From assembly GCA_023255965.1 (NCBI GenBank), contig JAGDWE010000014.1, positions 1 to 11,178 of the forward strand: a stretch of DNA of 11,178 nt, given 5' to 3'. Positions within the stretch are counted from its first letter, which is position 1. Each line of letters starts with the position of its first letter. This document shows positions 5,528 through 11,178 of the stretch, one piece after another. Under the pieces are notes generated by a model. It made no database searches, was not told the origin of the DNA, and was given only the letters and a program-made list of their open reading frames with translations. Source of the stretch: Desulfurococcales archaeon (GTDB taxonomy: Archaea; Thermoproteota; Thermoprotei_A; Sulfolobales; NBVN01). A program made the position numbers and the translations under genes.

Positions 5528-6781
5528 ATGTCCGGCGATTTCAGGGTAAGGGATGTAAGCCTAGCGCCTAAGGGCAGGCTTCAAATAGAGTGGGCTGAGA
5601 GCAGGATGCCTGTTCTCAGACTTATTAGCGATGAGTTCATCAGGTCTAAACCCCTTAGCGGGATTAAAATATCTGCTGTACTTCATGTAACTAAGGAGAC
5701 CGCGGTCTTAGTTAAGACTTTAATTGCCGGCGGTGCTGATGTGTGGTTAGCTGGCAGTAATCCGCTATCGACGCAGGATGAGGTAGCTGCCGCACTCGTT
5801 GATGAGGGCGCTCACGTATTTGCATGGAGGGGTGAGAGCAGAGATGAGTATTACTGGTGTATCGAGAGGATATCTGAGGTAATGCCTAATATAATCATAG
5901 ATGATGGAGGTGATTTACATGCGTACATACATGCTAAGGAATTATTTAAGGAATTAATAGGAGGTACTGAGGAAACAACCACAGGAGTTCAGAGGTTGAG
6001 GATCTTAGAGAAGGAGGGTAGGTTAAAATATCCCGTGATAGCTGTTAACGACTCATACACTAAGTACTTATTTGACAATAGATATGGGACAGGCCAATCA
6101 ACCATCGACGGACTACTAAGAGCTACGAACATACTGGTGGCAGGGAAGGTGGCTGTCGTCGCGGGGTATGGATGGGTCGGTAGAGGCATAGCTACTAGGT
6201 TGAGAGGAATGGGTGCGAGGGTGATCATAACCGAGGTCGATCCTATAAAGGCTTTAGAGGCAGTTATGGACGGCTTTGATGTGATGCCCATGAGTAAGGC
6301 TTGCGAAGTAGGTGACATATTCATTACAGCTACTGGAAACATCAACGTTATTAGGGCTGAGCACATGATTAAAATGAAGGATGGAGCACTTCTAGCTAAT
6401 TCAGGACACTTTAACGTAGAGATAAATATTGATGATCTAGAATCGCTTGCGACCAGTAAGAGGAGGGTTAGAGAGCACGTAACTGAGTACCTACTTAGAA
6501 ATGGTAAGAGGGTTTACCTGCTTGCCGAGGGTAGATTACTTAACTTGGTGGCCGCTGAAGGCCATCCAAGCGAGGTGATGGACTTAAGCTTCTCAAACCA
6601 GGCATATGCAGTTAAATACCTCGTGGAGAACAAGGGTAAGTTGAGGAATGCCGTCTATAAGTTACCTGATGAGCTAGATAGGGCAATTGCTAGGTTGAAG
6701 TTGAGGAGCATGGGTATAGAGATAGATGAATTAAGTGAGGAGCAAATAAAATACTTAAGTAGTTGGGAGCTAGGTACTTAA
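5528..6781 (+). CDS. ahcY: S-adenosyl-L-homocysteine hydrolase (adenosylhomocysteinase)
   Basis: A 417-residue cytosolic, NAD-dependent enzyme splitting S-adenosylhomocysteine into adenosine and homocysteine, thus relieving inhibition of SAM-dependent methyltransferases. Seen: WAESRMPVL (22-30), the substrate-site DDGGDLH (125-131), TEETTTGV (147-154), NDSYTKYLFDNRYGTGQS (174-191, with catalytic-type K179, D183 and N184), the Rossmann loop GYGWVGRG (213-220) and HPSEVMDLSFSNQA. It ends at SEEQIKYLSSWELGT, the short archaeal/Thermotoga-type tail that lacks the longer C-terminal extension of eukaryotic enzymes. The ATG at 5528 is chosen because GGTGAT (5515-5520) lies just before it; the GTG at 5513 would add five residues and overlap that site. 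A T-rich tract follows the stop. Confidence 0.97.
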   Translation: MSGDFRVRDVSLAPKGRLQIEWAESRMPVLRLISDEFIRSKPLSGIKISAVLHVTKETAVLVKTLIAGGADVWLAGSNPLSTQDEVAAALVDEGAHVFAWRGESRDEYYWCIERISEVMPNIIIDDGGDLHAYIHAKELFKELIGGTEETTTGVQRLRILEKEGRLKYPVIAVNDSYTKYLFDNRYGTGQSTIDGLLRATNILVAGKVAVVAGYGWVGRGIATRLRGMGARVIITEVDPIKALEAVMDGFDVMPMSKACEVGDIFITATGNINVIRAEHMIKMKDGALLANSGHFNVEINIDDLESLATSKRRVREHVTEYLLRNGKRVYLLAEGRLLNLVAAEGHPSEVMDLSFSNQAYAVKYLVENKGKLRNAVYKLPDELDRAIARLKLRSMGIEIDELSEEQIKYLSSWELGT

Positions 6782-6811
6782 AAACGATAAAATAAAATAA
6801 GATTTGTTTTT
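6782..6811. terminator. Converging T-tract terminators
   Basis: After the ahcY stop the plus strand has TTTGTTTTT (6803-6811), an archaeal-type T-run terminator. On the minus strand, 6782-6800 reads as a T-rich tract suited to ending the small cysteine-rich gene that converges from the right. Confidence 0.45.
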
Positions 6812-6828
6812 AAGCTATAACACGAACT

Positions 6829-6963
6829 TCAATCAAAGCTGTCTACGCATACTTTTAGGCATGCATCAGAACATGTTAGGAATTCATTAATGTCTCTATC
6901 GAGGCATCTCTCTATGCATGCATCTTCGCAGACCTGAATGTTGGAGCTGGCAATACACCCCAC
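6829..6963 (-). CDS. Small cysteine-rich protein with twin CX3CX3C motifs (44 residues)
   Basis: The minus strand, read from the GTG at 6963, encodes 44 residues: MGCIASSNIQ, then VCEDACIERCL, then DRDINEFLT, then CSDACLKVCV and DSFD. Cysteines fall at 12, 16, 20 and again at 31, 35, 39, two CX3CX3C runs ten residues apart, with an extra C3. With four-residue spacing all three cysteines of each run lie on one helix face, so a helical hairpin clamped by disulfides or binding a metal is a natural model (inference). The protein is acidic. There is no signal peptide or membrane segment. A TATA box centred near 6995 is about 32 bases before the start, consistent with a leaderless or near-leaderless message; TTG at 6966 is an alternative start. 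I recognise no family. The regularity of the motif and the flanking promoter and terminator argue against chance. Confidence 0.65.
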   Translation of the reverse strand: MGCIASSNIQVCEDACIERCLDRDINEFLTCSDACLKVCVDSFD

Positions 6964-6988
6964 CAACGTTTAAACACTTCTATAAGGT

Positions 6989-7000
6989 AATTTATAAGCT
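6989..7000. promoter_or_regulatory. Shared, nearly palindromic TATA element for divergent genes
   Basis: AATTTATAAGCT reads as a good TATA box on both strands. Going right, a start about 25 bases away falls near 7020, just before the AGGTGAT ribosome site and the ATG at 7030. Going left, it falls near 6970, close to the GTG at 6963. No other strong TATA lies in this 66-base spacer, although TATAAGG at 6981-6987 is a weaker candidate. Confidence 0.45.
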
Positions 7001-7029
7001 TTACTTTAAGGTAGTTATTAGGTGATTCG

Positions 7030-7248
7030 ATGGGCAATACGTACAGCGATCTACGCATAGGTGATGTGATGAAGATATGGTTTGAGTATGATAAGCAGAA
7101 CGACATACTCTACATAAACTTCGGATACGACGTCGAGGATGCCGATGAATCCATACTTACAGACAATGAAGTAGTCGTTAGAATTAAGGACGGCAAAGTA
7201 GTTAGTCTAACAGTCTTTGACTTCAGCAAGAAGGTGGATCTTGAGTAG
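7030..7248 (+). CDS. DUF2283 family protein (72 residues)
   Basis: A small beta-rich protein. From residue 14 it reads MKIWFEYDKQNDILYINF, the hallmark start of DUF2283 proteins (KIxYDxexDvLYIxf), followed by acidic residues, an NEVVVRIKDGKVVSLTVFDF strand pair and a short tail. The function of the family is unknown, and genes of this type are often found next to unrelated partners. The start at 7030 has AGGTGAT three bases before the ATG and fits the TATA box at 6989-7000. An internal ATG at 7069 (residue 14) also has AGGTGAT three bases before it and matches the usual family start, so both may be used. The ATPase gene downstream begins seven bases after the stop, so the two form an operon. 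Confidence 0.8.
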   Translation: MGNTYSDLRIGDVMKIWFEYDKQNDILYINFGYDVEDADESILTDNEVVVRIKDGKVVSLTVFDFSKKVDLE

Positions 7249-7255
7249 TGATTTA

Positions 7256-7795
7256 ATGCTAGTAGTATTTTATGGTACCGGTAAGGGTAAGACCACCGCG
7301 GCCTTAGGAACGTTATTTAGGTTCCTAGGTTATGATGGTAGTGCGTTAGTCCTTCAATTCATGAAGGACTGCAGTAGTGGTGAGTATGAGCTCTATAGGA
7401 AGTTAGTTAGATACGGATTTAAAGTCAAGTGGTACTGCCTTGGTACAAATGAATTTGTAGACCCCTACGATCTAGGTAATGAGGTAGCATCATTGGTTAT
7501 GGCTAAAAGCGTAGGCTTCCTGCTACATGTCTTCCCAGACGTATTTAATGAGCTTAAACCTAGATTAGTGTTATTTGACGAATTAGGTCTAGCAGTACAT
7601 ATGTCCATCATACCGACCGAAATAGCATTAAAAACATTAACTGCCTTTCAAGGCAGTAGCGAATACCACGCAATAGTTACAGGCAGGTACGTGCCCAAGG
7701 AGTTAAAAGAAGTAGCGGATTTAATCACCAAGTTTAGTGAAGTAAAGCACTATTTCAGGGAAGGCCATGTGAACATTAGAGGACTTGATGTATAA
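7256..7795 (+). CDS. cobO: CobA/CobO-type P-loop ATPase, likely ATP:corrinoid adenosyltransferase
   Basis: A 179-residue RecA-fold P-loop protein. It has Walker A GTGKGKTT (7-14), the family strand LVLQFMKDCSSGEYEL (31-46), a Walker B-like LVLFDELGLAV (104-114), an IVTGR segment (140-144) and the closing ADLITKFSEVKHYFREG to GLDV. All occur in the order of CobA/CobO/BtuR enzymes, which attach the adenosyl group of ATP to cob(I)alamin. Length is slightly below the bacterial enzymes, which carry an N-terminal arm over the active site that is missing here. The ATG at 7256 is chosen because GTGAT lies three bases before it; upstream TTG and GTG starts overlap the DUF2283 gene. No other cobalamin gene is nearby, so the substrate is inferred from family only. 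Confidence 0.75.
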   Translation: MLVVFYGTGKGKTTAALGTLFRFLGYDGSALVLQFMKDCSSGEYELYRKLVRYGFKVKWYCLGTNEFVDPYDLGNEVASLVMAKSVGFLLHVFPDVFNELKPRLVLFDELGLAVHMSIIPTEIALKTLTAFQGSSEYHAIVTGRYVPKELKEVADLITKFSEVKHYFREGHVNIRGLDV

Positions 7796-7831
7796 ATTAG
7801 ATCTGATTTAGAAATCGAATCCTGCGGTAGT

Positions 7832-7842
7832 TAAGTTTTTAA
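7832..7842 (+). promoter_or_regulatory. TATA-like box upstream of the alcohol dehydrogenase
   Basis: AGTTTTTAAGT lies about 55 bases before the GTG at 7891. It predicts a transcript start near 7863 and a leader of about 28 bases that includes GGTGGT at 7868-7873. The palindrome AAGTACGTACTT (7840-7851) overlaps its downstream edge and could be a regulator site. Confidence 0.3.
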
Positions 7843-7890
7843 GTACGTACTTAATAGTTTAGGGTATGGTGGTCATCATTAATACTACCT

Positions 7891-9144
7891 GTGCTTGATT
7901 TAAAATACGTGGATAACGTATTCACCATAAAGGTAGCTCGAGCTAAAATAGGCATTGGTTCTACCAATGAAGTTACTTGCGAATTAAGGAGGAGATCCTC
8001 CAAGAAGGTATTGATAGTATGTGGTGAAAACCTATATAAGAGGACTGGAGTGGTAAGTAATGTAGTTAAACTATTAAAGTCCGAAGGAGTAGATGCATAT
8101 GTATGGAGCGGGGTCATACCTGAACCGACGTTGGATTCTATATTTGAAGGCGTTAAATACGCTATGGACATAATGCCGGATACCATAATAGGGATTGGTG
8201 GTGGGTCAGCCATAGATAGCGCTAAATTAATTAACCTATACTTGACTTACCCGGCGTCAGACCCCCTAGAATACATACCACATCCAGTTGGTAGAGGGAA
8301 GCCTATACCAGGACCTTTAAAACCACTAATAGCCATACCGACTACAGCAGGCAGCGGTAGCGAGACGACTCCAACAGCGGTCATCAGCGTTAAGGAATAT
8401 GAAGTTAAATTCGGAATAACTAATGAGTACTTAATGCCTTCACTAGCTATCGTAGATCCCCTCAATACGTTATCCATGCCCCAACATGTGACCGCATCAA
8501 CAGGCTTAGATGCATTAATGCATGCCATTGAGGCCTACACCGCGAGGACGTATTCAACTAGGCAGAGGCCTGATGACGTGTGTTTAAGGCCAGCTTACGT
8601 AGGCTCTAACCCATTCACTGATGCGTTGGCTGAGAAATCAATTGAATTGATCAGTAAGTACCTTAGAAGGGCTTACAATAATGGGCTCGACCTGGAGGCC
8701 AGGTACTGGATGTCCCTTGCATCGTATTTAGCTGGTATAGCCTTAGGTAATGCAGGGACCCACATATCCCATGCGATCTCATTAGTCCTAGGCGGGATTA
8801 CTAATGCTCCTCACGGAGTGTGTGCAGCCTTAACTGCCCCAGCATTACTTGACGTACTGGCTAATGTAATACCTGAGAGGGTGGCCAGGATATATGAGTT
8901 ACTAGGCGGTAACGAGGGAGGGAGTGTTAAGGAAAAGGCGCTTAGAGCTTCAAACATGGTTAAGGAATTGATGTCGGAGCTCGAGGTACCTAACGGGCTT
9001 CTTGAATTAGGGATTAAGGAGGAGCAAATACCATTGATAGCCGAACGGACATTAATGATGCGTAGGCTACTTGCCCAAAGCCCGATAGAGGTATCTAAGG
9101 GAGTAATTGAAAAAATATTGAGGAAGTCATTAAGTCTATGGTGA
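7891..9144 (+). CDS. Iron-type (group III) alcohol dehydrogenase, resembling hydroxyacid-oxoacid transhydrogenase
   Basis: A 417-residue NAD(P)-dependent metal dehydrogenase. It shows the nucleotide loop GIGGGSAIDSAK (101-112), TTAGSGSE (151-158), and metal ligands in the family pattern: D207 and H211 in TGLDALMHAIEAY, H294 in HISHA and H308 in APHGV; the 4- and 14-residue spacings match known members. An RPAYVGSNPFTDALAEKS segment (233-250) recalls hydroxyacid-oxoacid transhydrogenase (ADHFE1-like) enzymes, so the substrate may be a hydroxy acid or semialdehyde rather than a simple alcohol; this is tentative. GTG at 7891 is the only usable start after an in-frame stop at 7855-7857, but it lacks a close ribosome site. 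It converges with the short-chain dehydrogenase, with two bases between their stop codons. Confidence 0.9.
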   Translation: MLDLKYVDNVFTIKVARAKIGIGSTNEVTCELRRRSSKKVLIVCGENLYKRTGVVSNVVKLLKSEGVDAYVWSGVIPEPTLDSIFEGVKYAMDIMPDTIIGIGGGSAIDSAKLINLYLTYPASDPLEYIPHPVGRGKPIPGPLKPLIAIPTTAGSGSETTPTAVISVKEYEVKFGITNEYLMPSLAIVDPLNTLSMPQHVTASTGLDALMHAIEAYTARTYSTRQRPDDVCLRPAYVGSNPFTDALAEKSIELISKYLRRAYNNGLDLEARYWMSLASYLAGIALGNAGTHISHAISLVLGGITNAPHGVCAALTAPALLDVLANVIPERVARIYELLGGNEGGSVKEKALRASNMVKELMSELEVPNGLLELGIKEEQIPLIAERTLMMRRLLAQSPIEVSKGVIEKILRKSLSLW

Positions 9145-9146
9145 CC

Positions 9147-9893
9147 TCACGGGCCTATTGAAATGCCGCCATCTACGTTAATTACCTGCCCGGTAATGTA
9201 GTTTGAGTCGTCAGATGCTAGAAATACTGCGACCTTAGCTACCTCATCAGGCCTACCTAACCTACTTAAGGGTATTTTCTGGATAAACGACTTCTTAACC
9301 TCATCAGGCCACGGCGCAGTCATAGGCGTATCTATGACGCCTGGAGCTATGGCATTAACTAATATGCCGTACTTAGCCAACCTCTTAGCTAATGATTTAG
9401 TGAAGCATATTAACCCCGCCTTGGAGACGGCGTAGTCAACGCCAGCGAAGATGCCGCCGACGTGTGCTGCGAGGGATGACATATTAATTATCTTGCCATG
9501 CCCTTGATTCTTCATATACTTAACTACTTCCTTAGTTAGGAATACAGCTGCCTTTAAATTTACACTCATAACCTTATCCCACTGCTCCTCGGTTAGGTCC
9601 TCAAATGGAGTTGATGAGAATATGCCGGCATTGTTTACTAGTATGTCTATTCTCCCGTGTTTCTCTACTACCTTACCTACTGCCCTTACTACTTCTTCCT
9701 TGTTCGTTATGTCTACCCTAAGTCCCATTACGTCCCCTAGCCTGCTTAGCTCACTCACAGTCCTGCTCAGCTCCTCCTGGAGCACGTCTAGTATAACTAC
9801 CTTAGCGCCCTCCTTGAGGAACTCCTCAGCAATAGCCCTCCCAATCCCCCTAGCGCCGCCGGTAATCAACGCAACACGACCAGCTAACCTCAC
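9147..9893 (-). CDS. Short-chain dehydrogenase/reductase (FabG-like, classical SDR)
   Basis: A 248-residue NAD(P)-dependent oxidoreductase. It has the cofactor loop TGGARGIG (11-18), D36 at the end of the second strand (favouring NAD over NADP), NNAG (87-90), N112, catalytic S140, Y154 and K158 in YAVSKAG, the PG motif at 184-185 and the GQVINVDGG C-terminal signature. This is the full-length classical SDR arrangement shared by 3-oxoacyl-ACP reductases and sugar or alcohol dehydrogenases. Archaea lack the usual fatty-acid synthase, so a sugar, polyol or hydroxy-acid substrate is more likely (inference). The GTG start at 9893 has no ribosome site but a TATA box about 28 bases upstream, as expected for a leaderless gene. 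It converges with the iron alcohol dehydrogenase. Confidence 0.92.
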   Translation of the reverse strand: MRLAGRVALITGGARGIGRAIAEEFLKEGAKVVILDVLQEELSRTVSELSRLGDVMGLRVDITNKEEVVRAVGKVVEKHGRIDILVNNAGIFSSTPFEDLTEEQWDKVMSVNLKAAVFLTKEVVKYMKNQGHGKIINMSSLAAHVGGIFAGVDYAVSKAGLICFTKSLAKRLAKYGILVNAIAPGVIDTPMTAPWPDEVKKSFIQKIPLSRLGRPDEVAKVAVFLASDDSNYITGQVINVDGGISIGP

Positions 9894-9916
9894 GTTAAGT
9901 TCCCAATTTAGATGTA

Positions 9917-9925
9917 ACTTTAAGG
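9917..9925 (-). promoter_or_regulatory. TATA box of the short-chain dehydrogenase gene
   Basis: CCTTAAAGT on the minus strand, centred about 28 bases before the GTG at 9893. This fits a leaderless transcript. Confidence 0.4.
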
Positions 9926-9973
9926 TTAATGAAGTTTATCAATAATGCTTAAGAGCTCTCATAAGCAATTAGT

Positions 9974-10032
9974 CAACGGTGATGACGCACGAGCTTAATG
10001 ACCGGTGATTTATAGCAAACCGTCTGATGGTG
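9974..10032 (+). ncRNA. Candidate C/D-box sRNA
   Basis: The plus strand has a perfect box C, GTGATGA (9979-9985), then a 12-base guide (9986-9997), a D'-like ATGA (9998-10001), a 3-base spacer, a C'-like GTGATTT (10005-10011), a second 12-base guide (10012-10023) and a perfect box D, CTGA (10024-10027). Two guides of exactly 12 bases and a 3-base D'-C' spacer are what archaeal 2'-O-methylation guides show. The flanks pair only weakly (four of five). By the rule of five, predicted methyl sites are the C in UAAGCUCGUG and the first U after ACGG in ACGGUUUGC; I could not place these in rRNA or tRNA. D' and C' are degenerate, and the element overlaps a TATA-like box of the next gene, so chance remains possible. 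Confidence 0.45.
10007..10016 (+). promoter_or_regulatory. TATA box of the nucleotidyltransferase-domain gene
   Basis: GATTTATAGC, centred about 27 bases before the ATG at 10039. This supports that start and a leaderless transcript, and makes an ATG/GTG start at 10027-10030 unlikely. It overlaps the C/D-box candidate. Confidence 0.4.
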
Positions 10033-10038
10033 ATCTTA

Positions 10039-11031
10039 ATGTTAAGACATCCAATGGATCACGACATCGTCGAAGATATTAATAATAGAATTTATGTCGT
10101 TGTAGGTAATCAGCACCCCCCCAACGGATTAATAGCCTACCTGAAATACATCCCCGGAAATGGTGCTGGCATATGGGTGCGGCAGGGAATGCCTTTCAAG
10201 AGGGTGTTAAAGGCTTATGGGGTTAAGAGTCTCCATACATACTTACCGAGGCACCAGGAATTCGTATACGACCCCGTGCTGAATAGCTATGTACCGATGG
10301 TGAACAAGTCATCAATACTTAAGTACTACTACCCAGAAATAAGGCTCCATGAGATATTATCTAGGGTCGATGATGAATTAGAGTTCTCGGTGATAGAATT
10401 CATCGATATCCTAAGAAAACATAGCAGATTAAGCGTCAACGATTTAGGGATAACCGGTTCGCTTTTAACGAAGACCCATAACGTTAACGTATCTGACGTG
10501 GATATGGTTATATATGGATGTAATAACGCCTTAGAATTCATGGACTGTGTAAGCTACTTCGATAAGGCTAAGTTAACCTATGAGGATCTAGTAAAACAAT
10601 CTAATACGTATGGCTTAGACGTAGATACGTTGGCGAGGATTAACCCACCATATAAGAGGATATTAGTTAGAGGTAAGGAGGTTAACGTGATCTTTGTTGA
10701 TAATTCCCCGCCGCCTAGATATGGGTCAAGGATCTACGTTAACTTAGGGGTCATGGAAGTAGTGGCTGAGGTGATTGGAGGGAATTGCAGATCCTTAATG
10801 TATCCAAGCATAGCCGAGGTAAGTAGAATTAAGGACGTCATCCTCGGTGATAGCTCTCTAGCACGATTAATTAAATACGTGGTTAGCTATGAGGGGTTGT
10901 ATTCATATCAATTATTTTTAGGAGGGAATTTAAGGATTAGAGGATTAATTCAAATGGTGATCCCGGACCATGAGTACCAATTGCTTGTAGGCGGCATCGA
11001 GGAACCAGGCTACGTAATACCAAGGGACTAG
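10039..11031 (+). CDS. Nucleotidyltransferase-domain protein, pol beta superfamily
   Basis: A 330-residue protein. Residues 134-160 hold LGITGSLLTKTHNVNVSDVD and on, the GS...DxD motif of the DNA polymerase beta-like nucleotidyltransferase fold, with G140-S141 and metal-binding D153 and D155. The strand VNVIFVDNSP further on can supply the third carboxylate (about D226). The N-terminal 110 residues (IYVVVGNQHPPNGLIAYLKY and following) and the C-terminal part are specific to an archaeal family annotated only as predicted nucleotidyltransferase (COG2413-like, from memory). The substrate is unknown; RNA or protein nucleotidylation are both conceivable. The ATG at 10039 is preferred to 10027 because GGTGAT lies four bases before it and a TATA box lies 27 bases upstream. 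A stem-loop overlaps its stop codon. Confidence 0.75.
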   Translation: MLRHPMDHDIVEDINNRIYVVVGNQHPPNGLIAYLKYIPGNGAGIWVRQGMPFKRVLKAYGVKSLHTYLPRHQEFVYDPVLNSYVPMVNKSSILKYYYPEIRLHEILSRVDDELEFSVIEFIDILRKHSRLSVNDLGITGSLLTKTHNVNVSDVDMVIYGCNNALEFMDCVSYFDKAKLTYEDLVKQSNTYGLDVDTLARINPPYKRILVRGKEVNVIFVDNSPPPRYGSRIYVNLGVMEVVAEVIGGNCRSLMYPSIAEVSRIKDVILGDSSLARLIKYVVSYEGLYSYQLFLGGNLRIRGLIQMVIPDHEYQLLVGGIEEPGYVIPRD

Positions 11032-11037
11032 CCCTTG
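11021..11037. terminator. Stem-loop over the stop codon of the nucleotidyltransferase gene
   Basis: CAAGGG (11021-11026) pairs perfectly with CCCTTG (11032-11037) around a five-base loop that contains the TAG. A T-containing stretch (GTTGACTGTTTT) follows. It may help termination, or mark the edge of the element entering from the right. Confidence 0.3.
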
Positions 11038-11089
11038 TTGACTGTTTTAAGTTCCATAATAAGGTCTATAAGCGTTAGTATTGAATCCC

Positions 11090-11178
11090 TTATCTGAAGC
11101 GGGAAGTCCAGGATGCGGAGGTCTCCCCACGGCGATGAACCCGAGGCTCCGACGGAGGAGCTGCGGTCTTGGTCGCCC
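11090..11178 (-). pseudogene. GC-rich 3' end of an unidentified gene, possibly tnpB-like, cut by the window edge
   Basis: The minus strand enters GC-rich from the right. One frame gives 28 residues ending HRRGETSASWTSRFR and TAA at 11090-11092; a second ends PPHPGLPASDK and onward to a TGA further left; a third stays open to a TAG at 11028-11030, ending DLIMELKTVNKG and overlapping the stop of the nucleotidyltransferase. The Arg/Pro/Ser-rich tail and a loose nucleotide likeness (CCGCA, GGA, CCGCTTCAG) to the tnpB-like tail at 140-180 suggest another IS200/IS605-type gene end. No right-end hairpin of the usual kind follows. The reading frame cannot be fixed from this piece; intact gene or remnant is undecided. 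Confidence 0.3.

Noticed and set aside
5989..6366. Minus-strand 125-residue frame inside ahcY
   Set aside because: Antisense shadow of a highly conserved enzyme; Ser/Thr/Pro-rich composition typical of shadow frames.
6912..7106. Minus-strand 64-residue frame
   Set aside because: It runs across the divergent promoter and is antisense to the DUF2283 gene. The cysteine-rich frame overlapping it is far better supported.
11090..11178. RNase P or SRP RNA at the right edge
   Set aside because: GGGAAGTCC recalls a conserved RNase P segment, but the flanking conserved regions are not recognisable in the 90 bases available, and no SRP helix-8 motif is seen.
1..11178. CRISPR array, toxin-antitoxin pair or defence island
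   Set aside because: No regularly spaced direct repeats and no recognised Cas or defence domains; the nucleotidyltransferase gene has no HEPN or antitoxin partner next to it.

Overview
The window looks like chromosome from a thermophilic crenarchaeon of the order Thermoproteales, probably near Caldivirga, Vulcanisaeta or Thermocladium (inference from protein style, not a database match). The evidence is archaeal: TATA boxes about 26-34 bases before start codons, several apparently leaderless GTG/ATG starts, GGTGAT-type ribosome sites, an iron-sulfur XPD-type helicase, a short archaeal-type S-adenosylhomocysteine hydrolase, and DUF438, DUF2283 and DUF5679 proteins. Coding GC is moderate; the non-coding stretches are AT-rich with a few sharply GC-rich islands.

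Left part (1-4.9 kb). Bases 1-310 look like the 3' end of a decayed IS200/IS605-type tnpB followed by its right-end hairpin. The element abuts and truncates a lipoate-protein ligase pseudogene on the minus strand (311-1001) that also carries three single-base frameshifts. Leftwards-transcribed genes follow: a 23-residue lysine-rich protein, a two-gene operon (DUF438/hemerythrin/PAS sensor-like protein, then a helix-turn-helix regulator with a Cys/His cluster), and an XPD-family DNA helicase.

Middle part (4.9-7.8 kb). A GC-rich, foldable island of about 160 bases with its own TATA-like box lies upstream of the helicase and is a candidate non-coding RNA. Next come a DUF5679 zinc-ribbon protein on the minus strand and, divergently, S-adenosylhomocysteine hydrolase. 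Converging on the latter is an unlisted 44-residue cysteine-rich protein with two CX3CX3C motifs. It appears to share one TATA element with a divergent pair: a DUF2283 protein and a CobA/CobO-type P-loop ATPase.

Right part (7.8-11.2 kb). An iron-type alcohol dehydrogenase converges with a short-chain dehydrogenase, their stop codons being two bases apart. A well-spaced C/D-box sRNA candidate overlaps the possible upstream start of a nucleotidyltransferase-domain gene. The last 90 bases are GC-rich and may be the end of another tnpB-like gene entering from the right on the minus strand.

There is no single obvious defence or secondary-metabolism system. The best leads for novelty are the cysteine-rich peptide with its bidirectional promoter, the two RNA candidates, and the lplA decay beside an IS200/IS605 end.
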